From the NCBI RefSeq assembly GCF_023015615.1, contig NZ_JALKAJ010000002.1, positions 820,501-884,500 of the forward strand: 64,000 nt of DNA, written 5' to 3'. Position numbers and translations under genes: made by a program. Positions 17,725-27,900 of the stretch are shown here, piece by piece (the stretch's first letter is position 1; every line of letters starts with the position of its first letter). Below the pieces are notes generated by a model. The model made no database searches, had not been told where the DNA came from, and saw only the letters and a program-made list of their open reading frames with translations. Origin of the DNA: Qipengyuania sp. S6317L1 (GTDB taxonomy: Bacteria > Pseudomonadota > Alphaproteobacteria > Sphingomonadales > Sphingomonadaceae).

Positions 17725-17961
17725 TTACATCATGCCAAGAGCAGATTTGTAGGTTTCGAGCACCATATCCTGTTCGGAGCGCTCATCAGGCTTCATTTTA
17801 CGAAGCTTGATGATCTGACGCATGATCTTGGTGTCGTAGCCCACCGCTTTGGCCTCGGCGTAAACATCGCGAATGTCATCGGCGATGCCCTTTTTCTCTT
17901 CTTCGAGGCGTTCAATACGCTCAATCAGCAGGCGCAGGCGATCATCGGTGGCTTCGGCCAA
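17725..17961 (-). CDS. gapR: GapR-like DNA-binding protein (DUF2312)
   Basis: 78 residues, mostly alpha-helical with a coiled-coil segment ([17 protein letters not shown]) and a basic patch ([13 protein letters not shown]). The [12 protein letters not shown] and LETYKSALG motifs match the DUF2312 family, whose Caulobacter member GapR binds overtwisted DNA and helps chromosome segregation. The start is TTG at 17961, supported by AAGGA nine bases upstream. It is divergent from the SLOG-cyclase gene. Confidence 0.85.
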   Translation of the reverse strand: MAEATDDRLRLLIERIERLEEEKKGIADDIRDVYAEAKAVGYDTKIMRQIIKLRKMKPDERSEQDMVLETYKSALGMM

Positions 17962-18145
17962 GGTCTTATTTCCTTATTTGAGAGAATCAGATTGAAACTA
18001 GGGGATGCGCTCTATCAGCCCTTCCCGCGCTTCGCAGCTTTTGTGTGCAGCTTTCTCCACGAAACTACCCACAGCTTGCGCGAATACGCCGATCTTGTAG
18101 GATCGCCCGCGCAAAGGGACACGAGGCATTAGGGGGGACTAGCCA

Positions 18146-19330
18146 GTGGACAGGCCAGTCGAAATGACACCGGACGAGCTGGAAGTCGTCCCCGAAGAAA
18201 CCGGCGTGACCGGCAATGTCGCTGTGTTTTGCGGACATATGTTCAATTCGGGGAGCGATGCGGAAACCTCTCTTGCGCAGCGCATCTCCAACTATCTGGA
18301 CGAGCTCGACGTTTCGGTGGGTTACGGTCCGCTCGCCTGCGGGGCCGACATCGTTATTGCCGAGCAAATTTTGCAGCGAGGCGCCGAACTCAACGTGGTT
18401 CTTCCCTTTGCCGAAGACGATTTCATCGCCGAAAGCGTGGTGAGTGGCGGGCACGACTGGGAAGATCGCTATTACGCCTGTCGCAACGCTGCCAAATCGA
18501 TCAGCTTCGCAACACCATCTGACTATGTCGGCGACGACAATCAATTTGCCTACAACACGCTCTACGCCATGGGCCTTGCCTTGCTGAGGGCAGGAAAGCG
18601 CGATTGCGAGGCATATCAGATCGCGGTTGTCTCGGACGAATTCGCCAGCTTTTCGGCCACCGGCATCGCGGGCACCAAAGCCGATATGAAGCTGTGGCAG
18701 GATCTCGGGCGCAAAAGCGTCACAATCCCCGCCGGGAACGTACCGCGCAACTTGCGCTTTCCGCCAAAACAACAGGTTGGCGACGGGACCAAGCGCGAGA
18801 TACGCTCGATCTTATTCGCGGACTACAAAGGCTTTTCAAGGCTGGGAGAGCGCGAATTGCCGGCCTTCATGCATACGGTCATGGGGCGGATCGGCCAGGT
18901 GCTGAGCGATTTTGGAGACCACGTCGAATTTCGCAATACATGGGGCGATGCGGTCTATGCCATCGTGGACGAACCGCGCATCGCCGCCTCGATCGCGCTT
19001 AGATTACAGGAAACATTGGCAGACATTCCGCGCGGCCTTGTTCCTTCGGGCGCCGTCGCCGGCATGCGACTGGGCGTGCATTACGGCCCGATCTGGGTCG
19101 GCACCGACCGCATCACCGGCAACCGGCTATGGTATGGAGGCGAGGTCAATCGCACCGCACGGATCGAACCTGTCACGCCGGTTGGCGGGGTCTATTGCAC
19201 CGAAAGTTTCGCTGCTGCGCTTCTGATGGACAATTGCAAGGAGTGCGCCTTCACATCCGTTGGGCGGGTGCTGCTGCCCAAGAAATACGGCGAGGTCGAA
19301 CTCTACCGCCTGGACAAGGCAGACTGCTAG
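18146..19330 (+). CDS. SLOG-like sensor domain fused to class III nucleotidyl cyclase domain
   Basis: 394 residues. Residues ~23-200 resemble the SLOG nucleotide-binding fold: VAVFCGHMF, then GPLACGADIVIAEQIL and NVVLPFAEDDF. Residues ~216-390 form a class III adenylate/guanylate cyclase domain. Both metal Asp residues are present (Asp226 in FADYKGFS, Asp268 in WGDAV), as are the transition-state Asn335 and Arg339 in VNRTAR. The substrate-selecting positions carry Asn264 and probably Leu328 instead of the adenylyl cyclase Lys and Asp, so the product is uncertain. No membrane segment. The GTG at 18146 follows AGGGGGG at a good distance, which favours it over the ATG at 18164. Confidence 0.8.
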   Translation: MDRPVEMTPDELEVVPEETGVTGNVAVFCGHMFNSGSDAETSLAQRISNYLDELDVSVGYGPLACGADIVIAEQILQRGAELNVVLPFAEDDFIAESVVSGGHDWEDRYYACRNAAKSISFATPSDYVGDDNQFAYNTLYAMGLALLRAGKRDCEAYQIAVVSDEFASFSATGIAGTKADMKLWQDLGRKSVTIPAGNVPRNLRFPPKQQVGDGTKREIRSILFADYKGFSRLGERELPAFMHTVMGRIGQVLSDFGDHVEFRNTWGDAVYAIVDEPRIAASIALRLQETLADIPRGLVPSGAVAGMRLGVHYGPIWVGTDRITGNRLWYGGEVNRTARIEPVTPVGGVYCTESFAAALLMDNCKECAFTSVGRVLLPKKYGEVELYRLDKADC

Positions 19331-19360
19331 GAGCTGACTGCCAAAAGCTTACCTTTCGGG

Positions 19361-19675
19361 TCAGTCCGATTTGTTTTTGGCTATGCTCGCTTCCATCGCA
19401 GCGAGTTGTTCGGGCGTTGCAGGCGACTGTCTCGTCGCCTTCCATTCCTCTTGCGACATGCCATGAATGAGCTCGCGCGCGGCAGCTTTATCACCGTCAA
19501 ACCCGGCATCTCGGATCCAATCGGCAAGGCAATTGCGGCAAAAACCTGAAAGCCCCATCAAATCGATGTTCTGTGCGTCATGTCGATGTTGAAGGTGGCG
19601 CACCAGCCGGCGAAAAGCTGCGGCAGCAACCGCGTCGTCCAATTGGTCGAGATCAGAGCTGGATTTCGTATTCAT
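19361..19675 (-). CDS. DUF1244 family protein
   Basis: 104 residues. The conserved core RLVRHLQHRHDAQNIDLMGL followed by GFCRNCLADW (two cysteines) and MSQEEWKA is typical of the small DUF1244 family found widely in alphaproteobacteria. The two Cys and several His suggest metal binding, but no activity is known. It is convergent with the SLOG-cyclase gene and divergent from pyk. Confidence 0.85.
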   Translation of the reverse strand: MNTKSSSDLDQLDDAVAAAAFRRLVRHLQHRHDAQNIDLMGLSGFCRNCLADWIRDAGFDGDKAAARELIHGMSQEEWKATRQSPATPEQLAAMEASIAKNKSD

Positions 19676-19756
19676 GCGGGCTTTTCCTTGAGTTGCAATA
19701 CGGCTGTGTCATAGCAAGGACAGTGATGCAAAGGGCTTTGGGGTCTCAAGAGAATC

Positions 19757-21238
19757 ATGACGAAAAAAGATAACTCACGGATCAACCCGCGCGGACGCAA
19801 GGTCAAGATCCTGGCTACCATCGGCCCCGCCAGCCGCTCGCCGGAGATGCTGCGCAAGCTCTTTAGGGCCGGCGCGGATGCCTTCCGCGTCAACATGAGC
19901 CACGGCTCCCACGAAGATCACGCCGAGGCGATCAATTCGATCCGCGCCATGGAGAGGGAATTTGCCCGTCCCATCACCATTCTCGCCGACCTTCAGGGGC
20001 CAAAACTGCGCGTTGGTGAATTTGCTGAAGGCAGCGCGGTCATCCGCCATTCGGGCCATTTCACATTGGACCGCGATCCAACGCCAGGCGACGAAACCCG
20101 CGTATGCCTTCCCCACCCGGAACTTTTCGGGATAATGAAGCGCGGCCAACGCCTCCTGATCAATGACGGCAAGATCAAGCTGGTGGTGAAAGAGGCGGAC
20201 GAAAACCGCATCCTCTGTTCAGCCGAAGTCGGCGGTGTGATCTCCGATCGCAAGGGCGTTAACGTGCCCGATGCCGAAGTGCCCATCCCCGCGCTCACCG
20301 ACAAGGACCGCAAGGATCTGGCTTTCGCGGTCCAACAAGGGGCCGACTGGATCGCGCTTTCCTTCGTTCAGCGCGCAGAAGACCTGGCCGAGGCGCGCAA
20401 GCTCATGGCGAGCCACGGCGGCGCGAACACGGCGCTTTGCGCCAAGGTTGAAAAGCCCATGGCGGTTAATCGCTTGTCCGAGATTATCGAAATGGCCGAC
20501 GGGATCATGGTCGCGCGCGGAGATCTGGGCGTGGAGCTTGAACCGTTTGAAGTGCCGCCGCTCCAGAAAAAGATCGTCAACGCGACGAGGCGCGCGGGCA
20601 AGCCGGTGATTGTAGCGACGCAAATGCTCGAAAGCATGATCGAAAGCCCAACGCCCACGCGTGCGGAAGTCTCTGACGTCGCCAATGCGGTCTATGACGG
20701 CGCGGATGCCGTGATGCTGTCTGCCGAAAGCGCGGCAGGCGATTGGCCCGAAGAATCGGTATCCATGATGCATTCCATCGCGCGCCAGATCGAAGCGGAT
20801 GACGACTACAAGCGCCGCGTGCGGATGCTCGAAACAGAGCCCGATGCAACAACGTCAGATGCGCTTGCTCACTCCTGCATGACCATCGCCGACACCGTCC
20901 CGATCACCGCTATCACGGTCTTTACGATGAGCGGATCGACCGCGCGCCGTGTCAGCCGCGAGCGGCCAGCCACCCCCATTCTCGTCCTCACCCCCAGCAC
21001 ACGAACCGCGCGCCGCGTCGGCTTGTTGTGGGGCGCACACGCGGTCGTGACCAAGGACATCGGTAGCTTCGAAGAGATGATCGCCAAAGGCAAACGCATG
21101 GCCCTTCGCCATGGTTTTGGCAAAGCAGGATCGAAGCAGATTGCACTGGCAGGCGTGCCGTTCGGAACGCCAGGTTCGACGAACCTGCTGCACGTGGTGA
21201 CGCTGGCCGGCGACGAGTTGGAGAAGCACGGGGGCTGA
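19757..21238 (+). CDS. pyk: Pyruvate kinase
   Basis: 493 residues, full length. Last step of glycolysis: PEP and ADP to pyruvate and ATP. KILATIGPASRSPEMLRKL is the N-terminal signature, FRVNMSHGSHEDH binds ATP, CAKVEKPMAVNR holds the catalytic Lys, and IMVARGDLGVEL is the metal-binding loop. ATQMLESMI is also present. The C-terminal domain is complete. Convergent with gltX. Confidence 0.97.
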   Translation: MTKKDNSRINPRGRKVKILATIGPASRSPEMLRKLFRAGADAFRVNMSHGSHEDHAEAINSIRAMEREFARPITILADLQGPKLRVGEFAEGSAVIRHSGHFTLDRDPTPGDETRVCLPHPELFGIMKRGQRLLINDGKIKLVVKEADENRILCSAEVGGVISDRKGVNVPDAEVPIPALTDKDRKDLAFAVQQGADWIALSFVQRAEDLAEARKLMASHGGANTALCAKVEKPMAVNRLSEIIEMADGIMVARGDLGVELEPFEVPPLQKKIVNATRRAGKPVIVATQMLESMIESPTPTRAEVSDVANAVYDGADAVMLSAESAAGDWPEESVSMMHSIARQIEADDDYKRRVRMLETEPDATTSDALAHSCMTIADTVPITAITVFTMSGSTARRVSRERPATPILVLTPSTRTARRVGLLWGAHAVVTKDIGSFEEMIAKGKRMALRHGFGKAGSKQIALAGVPFGTPGSTNLLHVVTLAGDELEKHGG

Positions 21239-21273
21239 GCGCCGAATTACGTTAAGCGCTTGATTTTTCCTGC

Positions 21274-22599
21274 TTATCCCACCGCCTTAAGTAACCGCGA
21301 CCGCGCCTCAGCTTCACCGATCAGTGGCAACAATTCGCCCATGTCCGGGCCGTGGTTCATGCCGGTGAGTGCTTGGCGTAGCGGGAGGAAAAGCTGTTTG
21401 CCCTTGCGGCCCGTGGCCTCTTTCAATTCGCTGGTGAGCGCGCCCCACGGGTCTTCACCCCAGACCAAAGTTTCGCAAGCCAGTTTGAGGTAGGCCTTGT
21501 CCTCGTCCGAGAACTCGGGCTGTTCAATCGGGCCTGTGACAAGCCGCCACCATTCGGCGACTTCGCCAACAGTCGAGATATTGGGCTGGACCGCGTGCCA
21601 GCCAGCTTTGTCCATGCCGTCTGGCAGGCGATCCTTCACCACATCGAACGACATCTGGTGCACGATCGCGGTGTTGATCCGTTCGAGCTCCGCATCGTCG
21701 AATTTCGCAGGTGCGCGGCCAAAAGTGCCAAGATCGAAGGTCTCGAGCAGCTTTGCGCGGTCAGCAATCGGCTCAACCGGAAGCGACGTACCAAGGCGCG
21801 ACAGCAGCGCGATGATGGCCTCAGGCTCAACACCCTTTTCGCGGAACGCATCGCAACCAAGCGAGCCGAGGCGCTTGGAAAGCTTGCCCTCTTTCCCAAC
21901 TAGAAGCGCCTCGTGCGCGAAGGCGGGGGGCTCTGCTCCCATCGCGGTGAACATCTGGATTTGCACTGCAGTGTTCGACACGTGATCCTCACCGCGAAGG
22001 ACCTGCGTCACACCCATATCGACGTCGTCGACGGTGCTTGGCAGCATATAAAGCCAAGAGCCATCAGCCCGGCGGATCACGGGGTCTGACAGAAGCTTTG
22101 CATCAAATTTTGTAGGGCCGCGCACGCCATCAACCCATTCCAGCGCCTCGTCATGATCGAGCTTGAAACGCCAATGCGGCTTGATGCCTTCCGCTTCCTT
22201 CGCTGCGCGTTGCTCATCCGTGAGGTCCAATGCGCCGCGGTCGTAAATTGGTGGCAAGCCACGCCCGAGAAGCACCTTGCGCTTCAACTCCAGCTCTTGC
22301 TGTGTTTCATAGGCAGGGTAGATCCGGCCTGCCTCACGCAGTTTTTCGAACGCGGCCTGATAGGCATCTAGGCGCGTCGATTGTCGCTCTTCACGCGTCC
22401 AATCGAGGCCAAGCCATTTGAGGTCCGCGCGGATTGCATCGACATATTCTTCGCGGCTGCGCTCTGCATCGGTGTCGTCGATACGCAGGATGAAGTCGCC
22501 GCCAGAGTTCTGGGCGAGCATCCAGTTGTGGAGCGCGGTGCGGATATTGCCGACATGCAGGCGGCCGGTGGGCGAAGGTGCGAAACGTGTTGTTACCAT
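21274..22599 (-). CDS. gltX: Glutamate--tRNA ligase
   Basis: 441 residues. Class I aminoacyl-tRNA synthetase that charges tRNA-Glu (and in many alphaproteobacteria tRNA-Gln for later amidation). The HIGH motif appears as HVGN in FAPSPTGRLHVGNIRTAL; the KMSKS motif as KLSKR. GEDHVSNTAVQIQMF is also typical. The frame is open to 22704, but the ATG at 22599 is two codons before the invariant TRFAPSPTG. Many alphaproteobacteria have two gltX genes; this sequence alone cannot say which one this is. Confidence 0.95.
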   Translation of the reverse strand: MVTTRFAPSPTGRLHVGNIRTALHNWMLAQNSGGDFILRIDDTDAERSREEYVDAIRADLKWLGLDWTREERQSTRLDAYQAAFEKLREAGRIYPAYETQQELELKRKVLLGRGLPPIYDRGALDLTDEQRAAKEAEGIKPHWRFKLDHDEALEWVDGVRGPTKFDAKLLSDPVIRRADGSWLYMLPSTVDDVDMGVTQVLRGEDHVSNTAVQIQMFTAMGAEPPAFAHEALLVGKEGKLSKRLGSLGCDAFREKGVEPEAIIALLSRLGTSLPVEPIADRAKLLETFDLGTFGRAPAKFDDAELERINTAIVHQMSFDVVKDRLPDGMDKAGWHAVQPNISTVGEVAEWWRLVTGPIEQPEFSDEDKAYLKLACETLVWGEDPWGALTSELKEATGRKGKQLFLPLRQALTGMNHGPDMGELLPLIGEAEARSRLLKAVG

Positions 22600-22655
22600 G
22601 GGCGCATCCGGTAAAGGCCAACGCGCGCGGCTGCAAGCAGGTTCAGCACGATGGC

Positions 22656-23096
22656 TCAGCAAGCGGTCAGTTCGGCCTCGACCAGTTCCAGCACGCCGGC
22701 CCACAGACGATCCATTCGATCGGGCCGGATAAAACCTTCGCCCGCGTGATCAAATTGAGCGCGATCACGGTTGCAGGCCCCCTCGATCATGGAGGCTATA
22801 GTAGCCTCGTCATGGGTCGTTCGGCAGCAGCAAAAGCGTGAGACGTGGATGTTCTCCGGCCAAACTGCTGACACGATCTGACTTAGCGCGAGCGCTTTTG
22901 CTGCCACGTGAACGCTGCTCAACCTTGCGGCAAGCTCGGGCACGGGATCACGCCTGGCCCGCTGGTGGATTGCGATCAATCGCAGTGAATGAAGGAAACG
23001 CGCTGCGATTGGGTTCAACGACTGGACAAGGGTCGGCTCTGCCAGCCTGGCAATGGTGGATATGGTCGAAAGGTTCGGCGTATGGTTTCGGGGCAT
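22656..23096 (-). CDS. Conserved protein of unknown function
   Basis: 146 residues, no signal peptide or membrane segment. The pattern PIAARFLHSLRLIAIHQRAR, then RDPVPELAARL, FCCCRTTHDEA and LVEAEL has the look of a conserved sphingomonad family, with a Cys triplet followed by a THDE motif that could bind metal. I recognise the type but no function. The ATG at 23096 is the first in frame; the conserved part begins about 25 residues later, so the start may be downstream. It lies 56 bases upstream of gltX on the same strand. Confidence 0.6.
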   Translation of the reverse strand: MPRNHTPNLSTISTIARLAEPTLVQSLNPIAARFLHSLRLIAIHQRARRDPVPELAARLSSVHVAAKALALSQIVSAVWPENIHVSRFCCCRTTHDEATIASMIEGACNRDRAQFDHAGEGFIRPDRMDRLWAGVLELVEAELTAC

Positions 23097-23226
23097 GTGG
23101 CTCTCTTTGACTCGGCATCAGTGACGAAGCTAACATGCATTTATTGCGAATGCCTCGCAAGAGCAAAGTTTGCAGTTGGGGCGTCATGATGTCGGGGGTA
23201 CACCTGCGGTTGAACGGGAGAGATCA

Positions 23227-24138
23227 ATGACCAATCTTCATCGCGCATTCGCCTTATTGGCCGCCATGGGGCTCGCCGGCGCGCCGAGCGCAAACGCAAC
23301 TACGTTTACTAAGGTGGATTTTGTGTGCCCCATAGGCGGTGAGGAATTCGAGGCCGATGTCGTGGTGAGCAATAGCACCTGGGGCCAACGGCCGGACGGC
23401 AAGCCCTATAGTCACTTGCCTGTCTATCCCGTGACGGAATGCCCCGAAAACGGCCTTCTCATGTTCGACGAAGACTTCACCGCTCAAGAATTGGAAACAC
23501 TAGAAGCAGCGATTGCCACCCCCGACTATCTGGCAATGCGCGTAACCGAAACGCAGCATTACCGCGTCTGGTGGCTCAAAAGCCAAATAGATCGCGACGA
23601 GATTTCTCAACTCAGTTCTCTCCTGCAAGCCAGTTGGGAGACCGACGACAACTATGACCGGAAGGTCAGATATCAGTCCCAGTTTGCCAATCTTGCGCTG
23701 AGGGCCAAGCGCACTGAGGAGAACGCAAGCCTGTGGTTTCATTACAATCTACGGGCCGTAAACGTCCTACGCGAACTTGGATATTTTGAGGAAGGATTGC
23801 GCCGCCTCGACTTCTTGATGAAGTCTGAATTTCTACCGGAAACGGAGCGGGAAAGAGCCAGCGCAAAGTCATTCGCTGACGAACTCAAGGCCTTGCTTCA
23901 GCAGAATAATCCTTTCTTTGAGCCTGCGAATCTGGTTCCAGAAGAAGTGGCCATGTTTCGCTGTGCCGCCCCCAAATCCCCTCTCACACAGGCTGAAGCA
24001 AGCGCCTGCGCAAGCGATACTATCAGTGAAGCTATCGCCGATTTTACGCACAAGACGCAAGACGGGCGAAAGCTCAAAGGCGAAGAAGCCGTTCAGGCCG
24101 CTGACCGCGAGTGGCGATCAGAGCAGCACGCACATTGA
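23227..24138 (+). CDS. Exported protein of unknown function
   Basis: 303 residues with a signal peptide ending near SANATT. After it comes FVCPIGGEEFEADVVVSN, which recalls zinc-ribbon-like starts of DUF2225 proteins but with a single Cys here. The rest is helical and rich in charged residues (TPR-like ELGYFEEGLRRLDFLMKS). The ATG at 23227 has GGGAGAG upstream; the frame opens earlier at 23170 without a signal peptide. A periplasmic location is likely. Convergent with the next gene. No function assigned. Confidence 0.65.
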   Translation: MTNLHRAFALLAAMGLAGAPSANATTFTKVDFVCPIGGEEFEADVVVSNSTWGQRPDGKPYSHLPVYPVTECPENGLLMFDEDFTAQELETLEAAIATPDYLAMRVTETQHYRVWWLKSQIDRDEISQLSSLLQASWETDDNYDRKVRYQSQFANLALRAKRTEENASLWFHYNLRAVNVLRELGYFEEGLRRLDFLMKSEFLPETERERASAKSFADELKALLQQNNPFFEPANLVPEEVAMFRCAAPKSPLTQAEASACASDTISEAIADFTHKTQDGRKLKGEEAVQAADREWRSEQHAH

Positions 24139-24144
24139 TCTTGC

Positions 24145-24870
24145 CTACTTTGGTGTGATCTCAAATTCGTGCTGAATGTATAGAAACACCTCGGTCTCGC
24201 TCGATTGCTGAAAGTAGAGATCGCCGTGAAGACCGGTGATTGAAACGCCGTAGTCGCTGCCGAATGCCTTCGCATAGCTGGTCGCTTCCTGCGCAATTTG
24301 GCGCACGACATCGCCGCGGTATTGTTCAGGGTCGTCTATGGCGAGCCCGGTGTTGCCGACGTCGATAAAGGAACGCCCGGTTGCGGGGATGGCTTTGACG
24401 AACGCCTTGATACGCTCGGCTGTTTTGCTGACCATGGGATCGCTGCCCCGCAGGGCGATGCGTGCATAGATTTGCACGCGGTTGGTGTCGGGACGATTGC
24501 CACCAGCGAGTGGCAACTCGCGCATATTTTCAAGCGTTACGGGCTCTAGGCCATAGCGCCCTGCGACAATGTCGATCCCTTGCGCATCGGCCAGCCGCAG
24601 CGTTTCACCAAGCATCGTAAACAACTCTTCGCGGCGTTCGTCGAGATTGCGCGAATCCGAACTTACGAAGAGCGGGGTCACGAAATAGTCCGCGCGGCGT
24701 GTGACGCCTATAGCAGAAGGCCCGCTACCATTGCCGCTTGGCCCAAGATAGGCATTGAGTGCAGAACGATCCTGACGCGAGCCTGTGACGACAACCGTGT
24801 CTTGTGCTGTAAGCGGCATGATGGGCACGGCTGCGGCAATGGTGGCGGCGAGTAGGATGATTTTCTTCAT
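24145..24870 (-). CDS. Periplasmic protein of unknown function (possibly SIMPL-like)
   Basis: 241 residues with a clear signal peptide (basic MKK, hydrophobic core, cleavage near PLTAQD). The mature part begins DTVVVTGSRQDRS and ends in TEVFLYIQHEFEI. An alternating strand-helix layout such as GVTRRADYFVTPLFV followed by an acidic helix is weakly like the SIMPL (DUF541) fold, but I would not assign it. The ATG at 24870 begins the signal peptide; the longer frame to 24981 would include the rpoC terminator region. It lies just downstream of rpoC on the same strand. Confidence 0.6.
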   Translation of the reverse strand: MKKIILLAATIAAAVPIMPLTAQDTVVVTGSRQDRSALNAYLGPSGNGSGPSAIGVTRRADYFVTPLFVSSDSRNLDERREELFTMLGETLRLADAQGIDIVAGRYGLEPVTLENMRELPLAGGNRPDTNRVQIYARIALRGSDPMVSKTAERIKAFVKAIPATGRSFIDVGNTGLAIDDPEQYRGDVVRQIAQEATSYAKAFGSDYGVSITGLHGDLYFQQSSETEVFLYIQHEFEITPK

Positions 24871-24939
24871 GGATAGTCCCCCCAATTTTGGATTGGCAAG
24901 GCTATGCTGCCAAAACAGACTGTAAACTGAACGGCCTAC

Positions 24940-24973
24940 AAAAAAGGCCCCGCAGGATTGCTCCTCCGGGGCC
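24940..24973 (-). terminator. Rho-independent terminator of rpoBC
   Basis: Read on the minus strand, a GGCCCCG/CGGGGCC stem with a 14-base loop is followed by six T residues. It lies 24 bases after the rpoC stop. Confidence 0.85.
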
Positions 24974-24996
24974 TCTTTCATGTCTTGGGCGATTGC

Positions 24997-27900
24997 TTAT
25001 TCTTCGCCAGCGTCCGCTTCAGCGGCTGGAGCAGCGTTGCCACCACCCATCGCCGCTTTCATGGCGTCTTCGGAAGACACCGGATCTGCTGCCGGTTCTT
25101 CTTCCTTGGCGCCCGCTGCTGCCAGTTTATCTTGCTGCTTTTTCCAAGCGGCTTTGAGAGCGGCATCGCGGCTCGAGGCGGTCACACGCATGCGGTTCAT
25201 GCCTGCACCCGTCCCTGCTGGAATCAGACGCCCCACGATCACGTTCTCTTTAAGACCGATCAGCGTGTCCTTCTTACCTTCAACCGAAGCCTGGGTCAGA
25301 ACACGAGTAGTCTCCTGGAACGAAGCGGCCGAGATGAAGCTGCGGGTTTGCAAGCTTGCCTTGGTGATACCAAGCAGGATCGGAACACCTTCAGCAGGCG
25401 TCTTGTTCTTACCAAGCTTGGCGTTCACTTCGAGCATTTCGGCAAGGTCGACTTGCTCGCCAGGCAGAAGCGTCGTGTCACCGCCATTGGTGATCTCAAC
25501 TTTCTGCAGCATCTGGCGGACGATCACCTCGATGTGCTTGTCGTTGATCTTCACGCCTTGCAGACGATACACTTCCTGAATCTCGTTGACGAGATACTCG
25601 GAGAGTGCCTCAACGCCCATCACTTCGAGGATGTCGTGCGGGTTCGGCGCGCCGGAAATCAGGGTATCACCCTTCTTCACGAAGTCGCCTTCCTGCACGT
25701 CGATCACCTTGGTCTTGGGGATCAGGTACTCAACTGGATCGCCTTCCTCCGGAACAATCGCGATCTTACGCTTCGCCTTGTATTCGCGAACGAATTCGAT
25801 TTTGCCCGAAATCTTGGCGATAACCGACATGTCCTTTGGCAGACGCGCTTCGAACAGTTCGGCCACACGCGGCAGACCACCGGTGATGTCGCGGGTCTTC
25901 GCCGACTCGCGCGATGCACGGGCGAGAATGTCACCTGCTGCAACCTGCTGACCGTCTTCAACCGAAAGCGTGGTGCCCGGTGCCAGCATGTAGCGCTGTG
26001 CATCGGCTTCGTCGTCGGATTGACCTTCACCTTGAAGGATCATGCGCGGACGAAGTTCCTCCTTTTTCTTGCGGCCTGTGGCGCGGTTTTCGGTAACCAC
26101 GCGCTGCGCGATACCTGTTGCGTCATCGGTCTGCTCTTCGAGTGTCGTACCCTCGACCAGATCCTGATACTTCACCACACCCGATTGCTCGGTGATGATC
26201 GGCAAGGTGAACGGGTCCCACTCTGCGAGACGTTCGCCTGCCTTGACCTTCGCGCCGTGCTCGAAGTGCAGCACGGTACCGTAAGGCACCTTGTGCATTT
26301 CACGCTCACGACCCTCGGCATCGATAACCGCAATTTCGCCATTACGAGCAAGCGAAAGGATACGGCCCTTCTTGTCGGTGATCGTCGGCATGTCACGAAG
26401 CTCGACTTTACCGTCGGAGGTCGCTTCGAGGTGCGAAGTTTCGTTGAGCTGTGCCGCACCGCCAATGTGGAAGGTCCGCATGGTCAGCTGCGTGCCAGGC
26501 TCACCGATCGACTGTGCCGCGATAACGCCGACAGCTTCACCGATGTTTACAGGCGTACCGCGTGCAAGGTCACGGCCATAGCAAGTTCCGCAAACACCCT
26601 GATCGCTTTCGCAAAGCAGTGGCGAACGGATGCGTGCAGACTGAACTTCAGCCGCTTCGATTTCCTTCACCATAGGTTCGTCGACCATCGTGCCAGCCGG
26701 AACGATCACTTCGCCGGTTGCGGCATTGGTGATGTCTTCGGCTACGGTACGACCAAGGATACGCTCACCAAGTGATGCGATCACGCTACCACCTTGAACG
26801 ATGGCGCGCATTTCCATGGCGTTCGATGTCTTACAGTCCTGCTCCACGATGGTGCAGTCTTGTGAAACGTCGACGAGGCGGCGGGTGAGATAACCCGAGT
26901 TCGCCGTTTTAAGCGCCGTATCCGCGAGACCCTTACGAGCGCCGTGGGTTGAGTTGAAGTACTCGAGAACCGACAGACCTTCTTTAAAGTTCGAGATAAT
27001 CGGGTTCTCGATGATCTCGCCAGAAGGCTTGGCCATAAGGCCGCGCATACCGGCAAGCTGCTTCATCTGCGCTGGCGAACCACGCGCGCCCGAGTGGCTC
27101 ATCATGTAGATCGAGTTGATCTCTTTTTCGCGGCCATCTTCGTCGATGGGCTGAGCCTTAATCTCGGCCATCATCGCGTCGGCCACCAGATCACCACATT
27201 TGGACCAGGCGTCGATCACCTTGTTGTACTTCTCTTGCTGGGTGATGAGACCGTCCTGATACTGCTGCTCGTAGTCAGCAACCAGAGACTTGGTCTCTTC
27301 GACCATGCCTTCCTTCGCATCAGGAATGATCATGTCATCCTTACCAAAGGAGATGCCTGCCTTGAATGCGTGGCGGAAGCCAAGCACCATGATGGCGTCG
27401 GCAAAGAGCACCGTGTCTTTTTGGCCAGTGTGACGATAGACCTCGTCGATCACATCGCCGATGTCCTTCTTGGTCAAAAGGCGGTTGACGATGTCGTACG
27501 GAACCTTGTGGTTCTTCGGCATACATTCACCGATCAGCATCCGGCCGGGCGTTGTTTCGAAACGCTTCATGACGATCTTGCCGTCTTCATCCGCTTGCGG
27601 AACGCGCGCCAGGATCTTCGTGTGAAGCGTCACAGCCTTGGTTTCCAATGCCTGATGCACTTCGGCCATATCGGCAAAACGCGGCAGCACTTCGACCTTG
27701 GTACCATCTTCATTCTCGCGGAACTCGGGGGTCTTTTCCTGACGTTCCATCGAGAGGTAATAGATGCCCAAGACCATGTCCTGTGACGGAACGATGATTG
27801 GCTTGCCGTTAGCAGGCGAGAGGATGTTGTTCGTCGACATCATCAAAACGCGCGCTTCGAGCTGAGCTTCGAGGCTGAGCGGTACGTGGACCGCCATCTG

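Noticed and set aside
24958..26775. 605-codon plus-strand frame opposite rpoC
   Set aside because: Mirror of the highly biased rpoC codons; no recognisable protein features.
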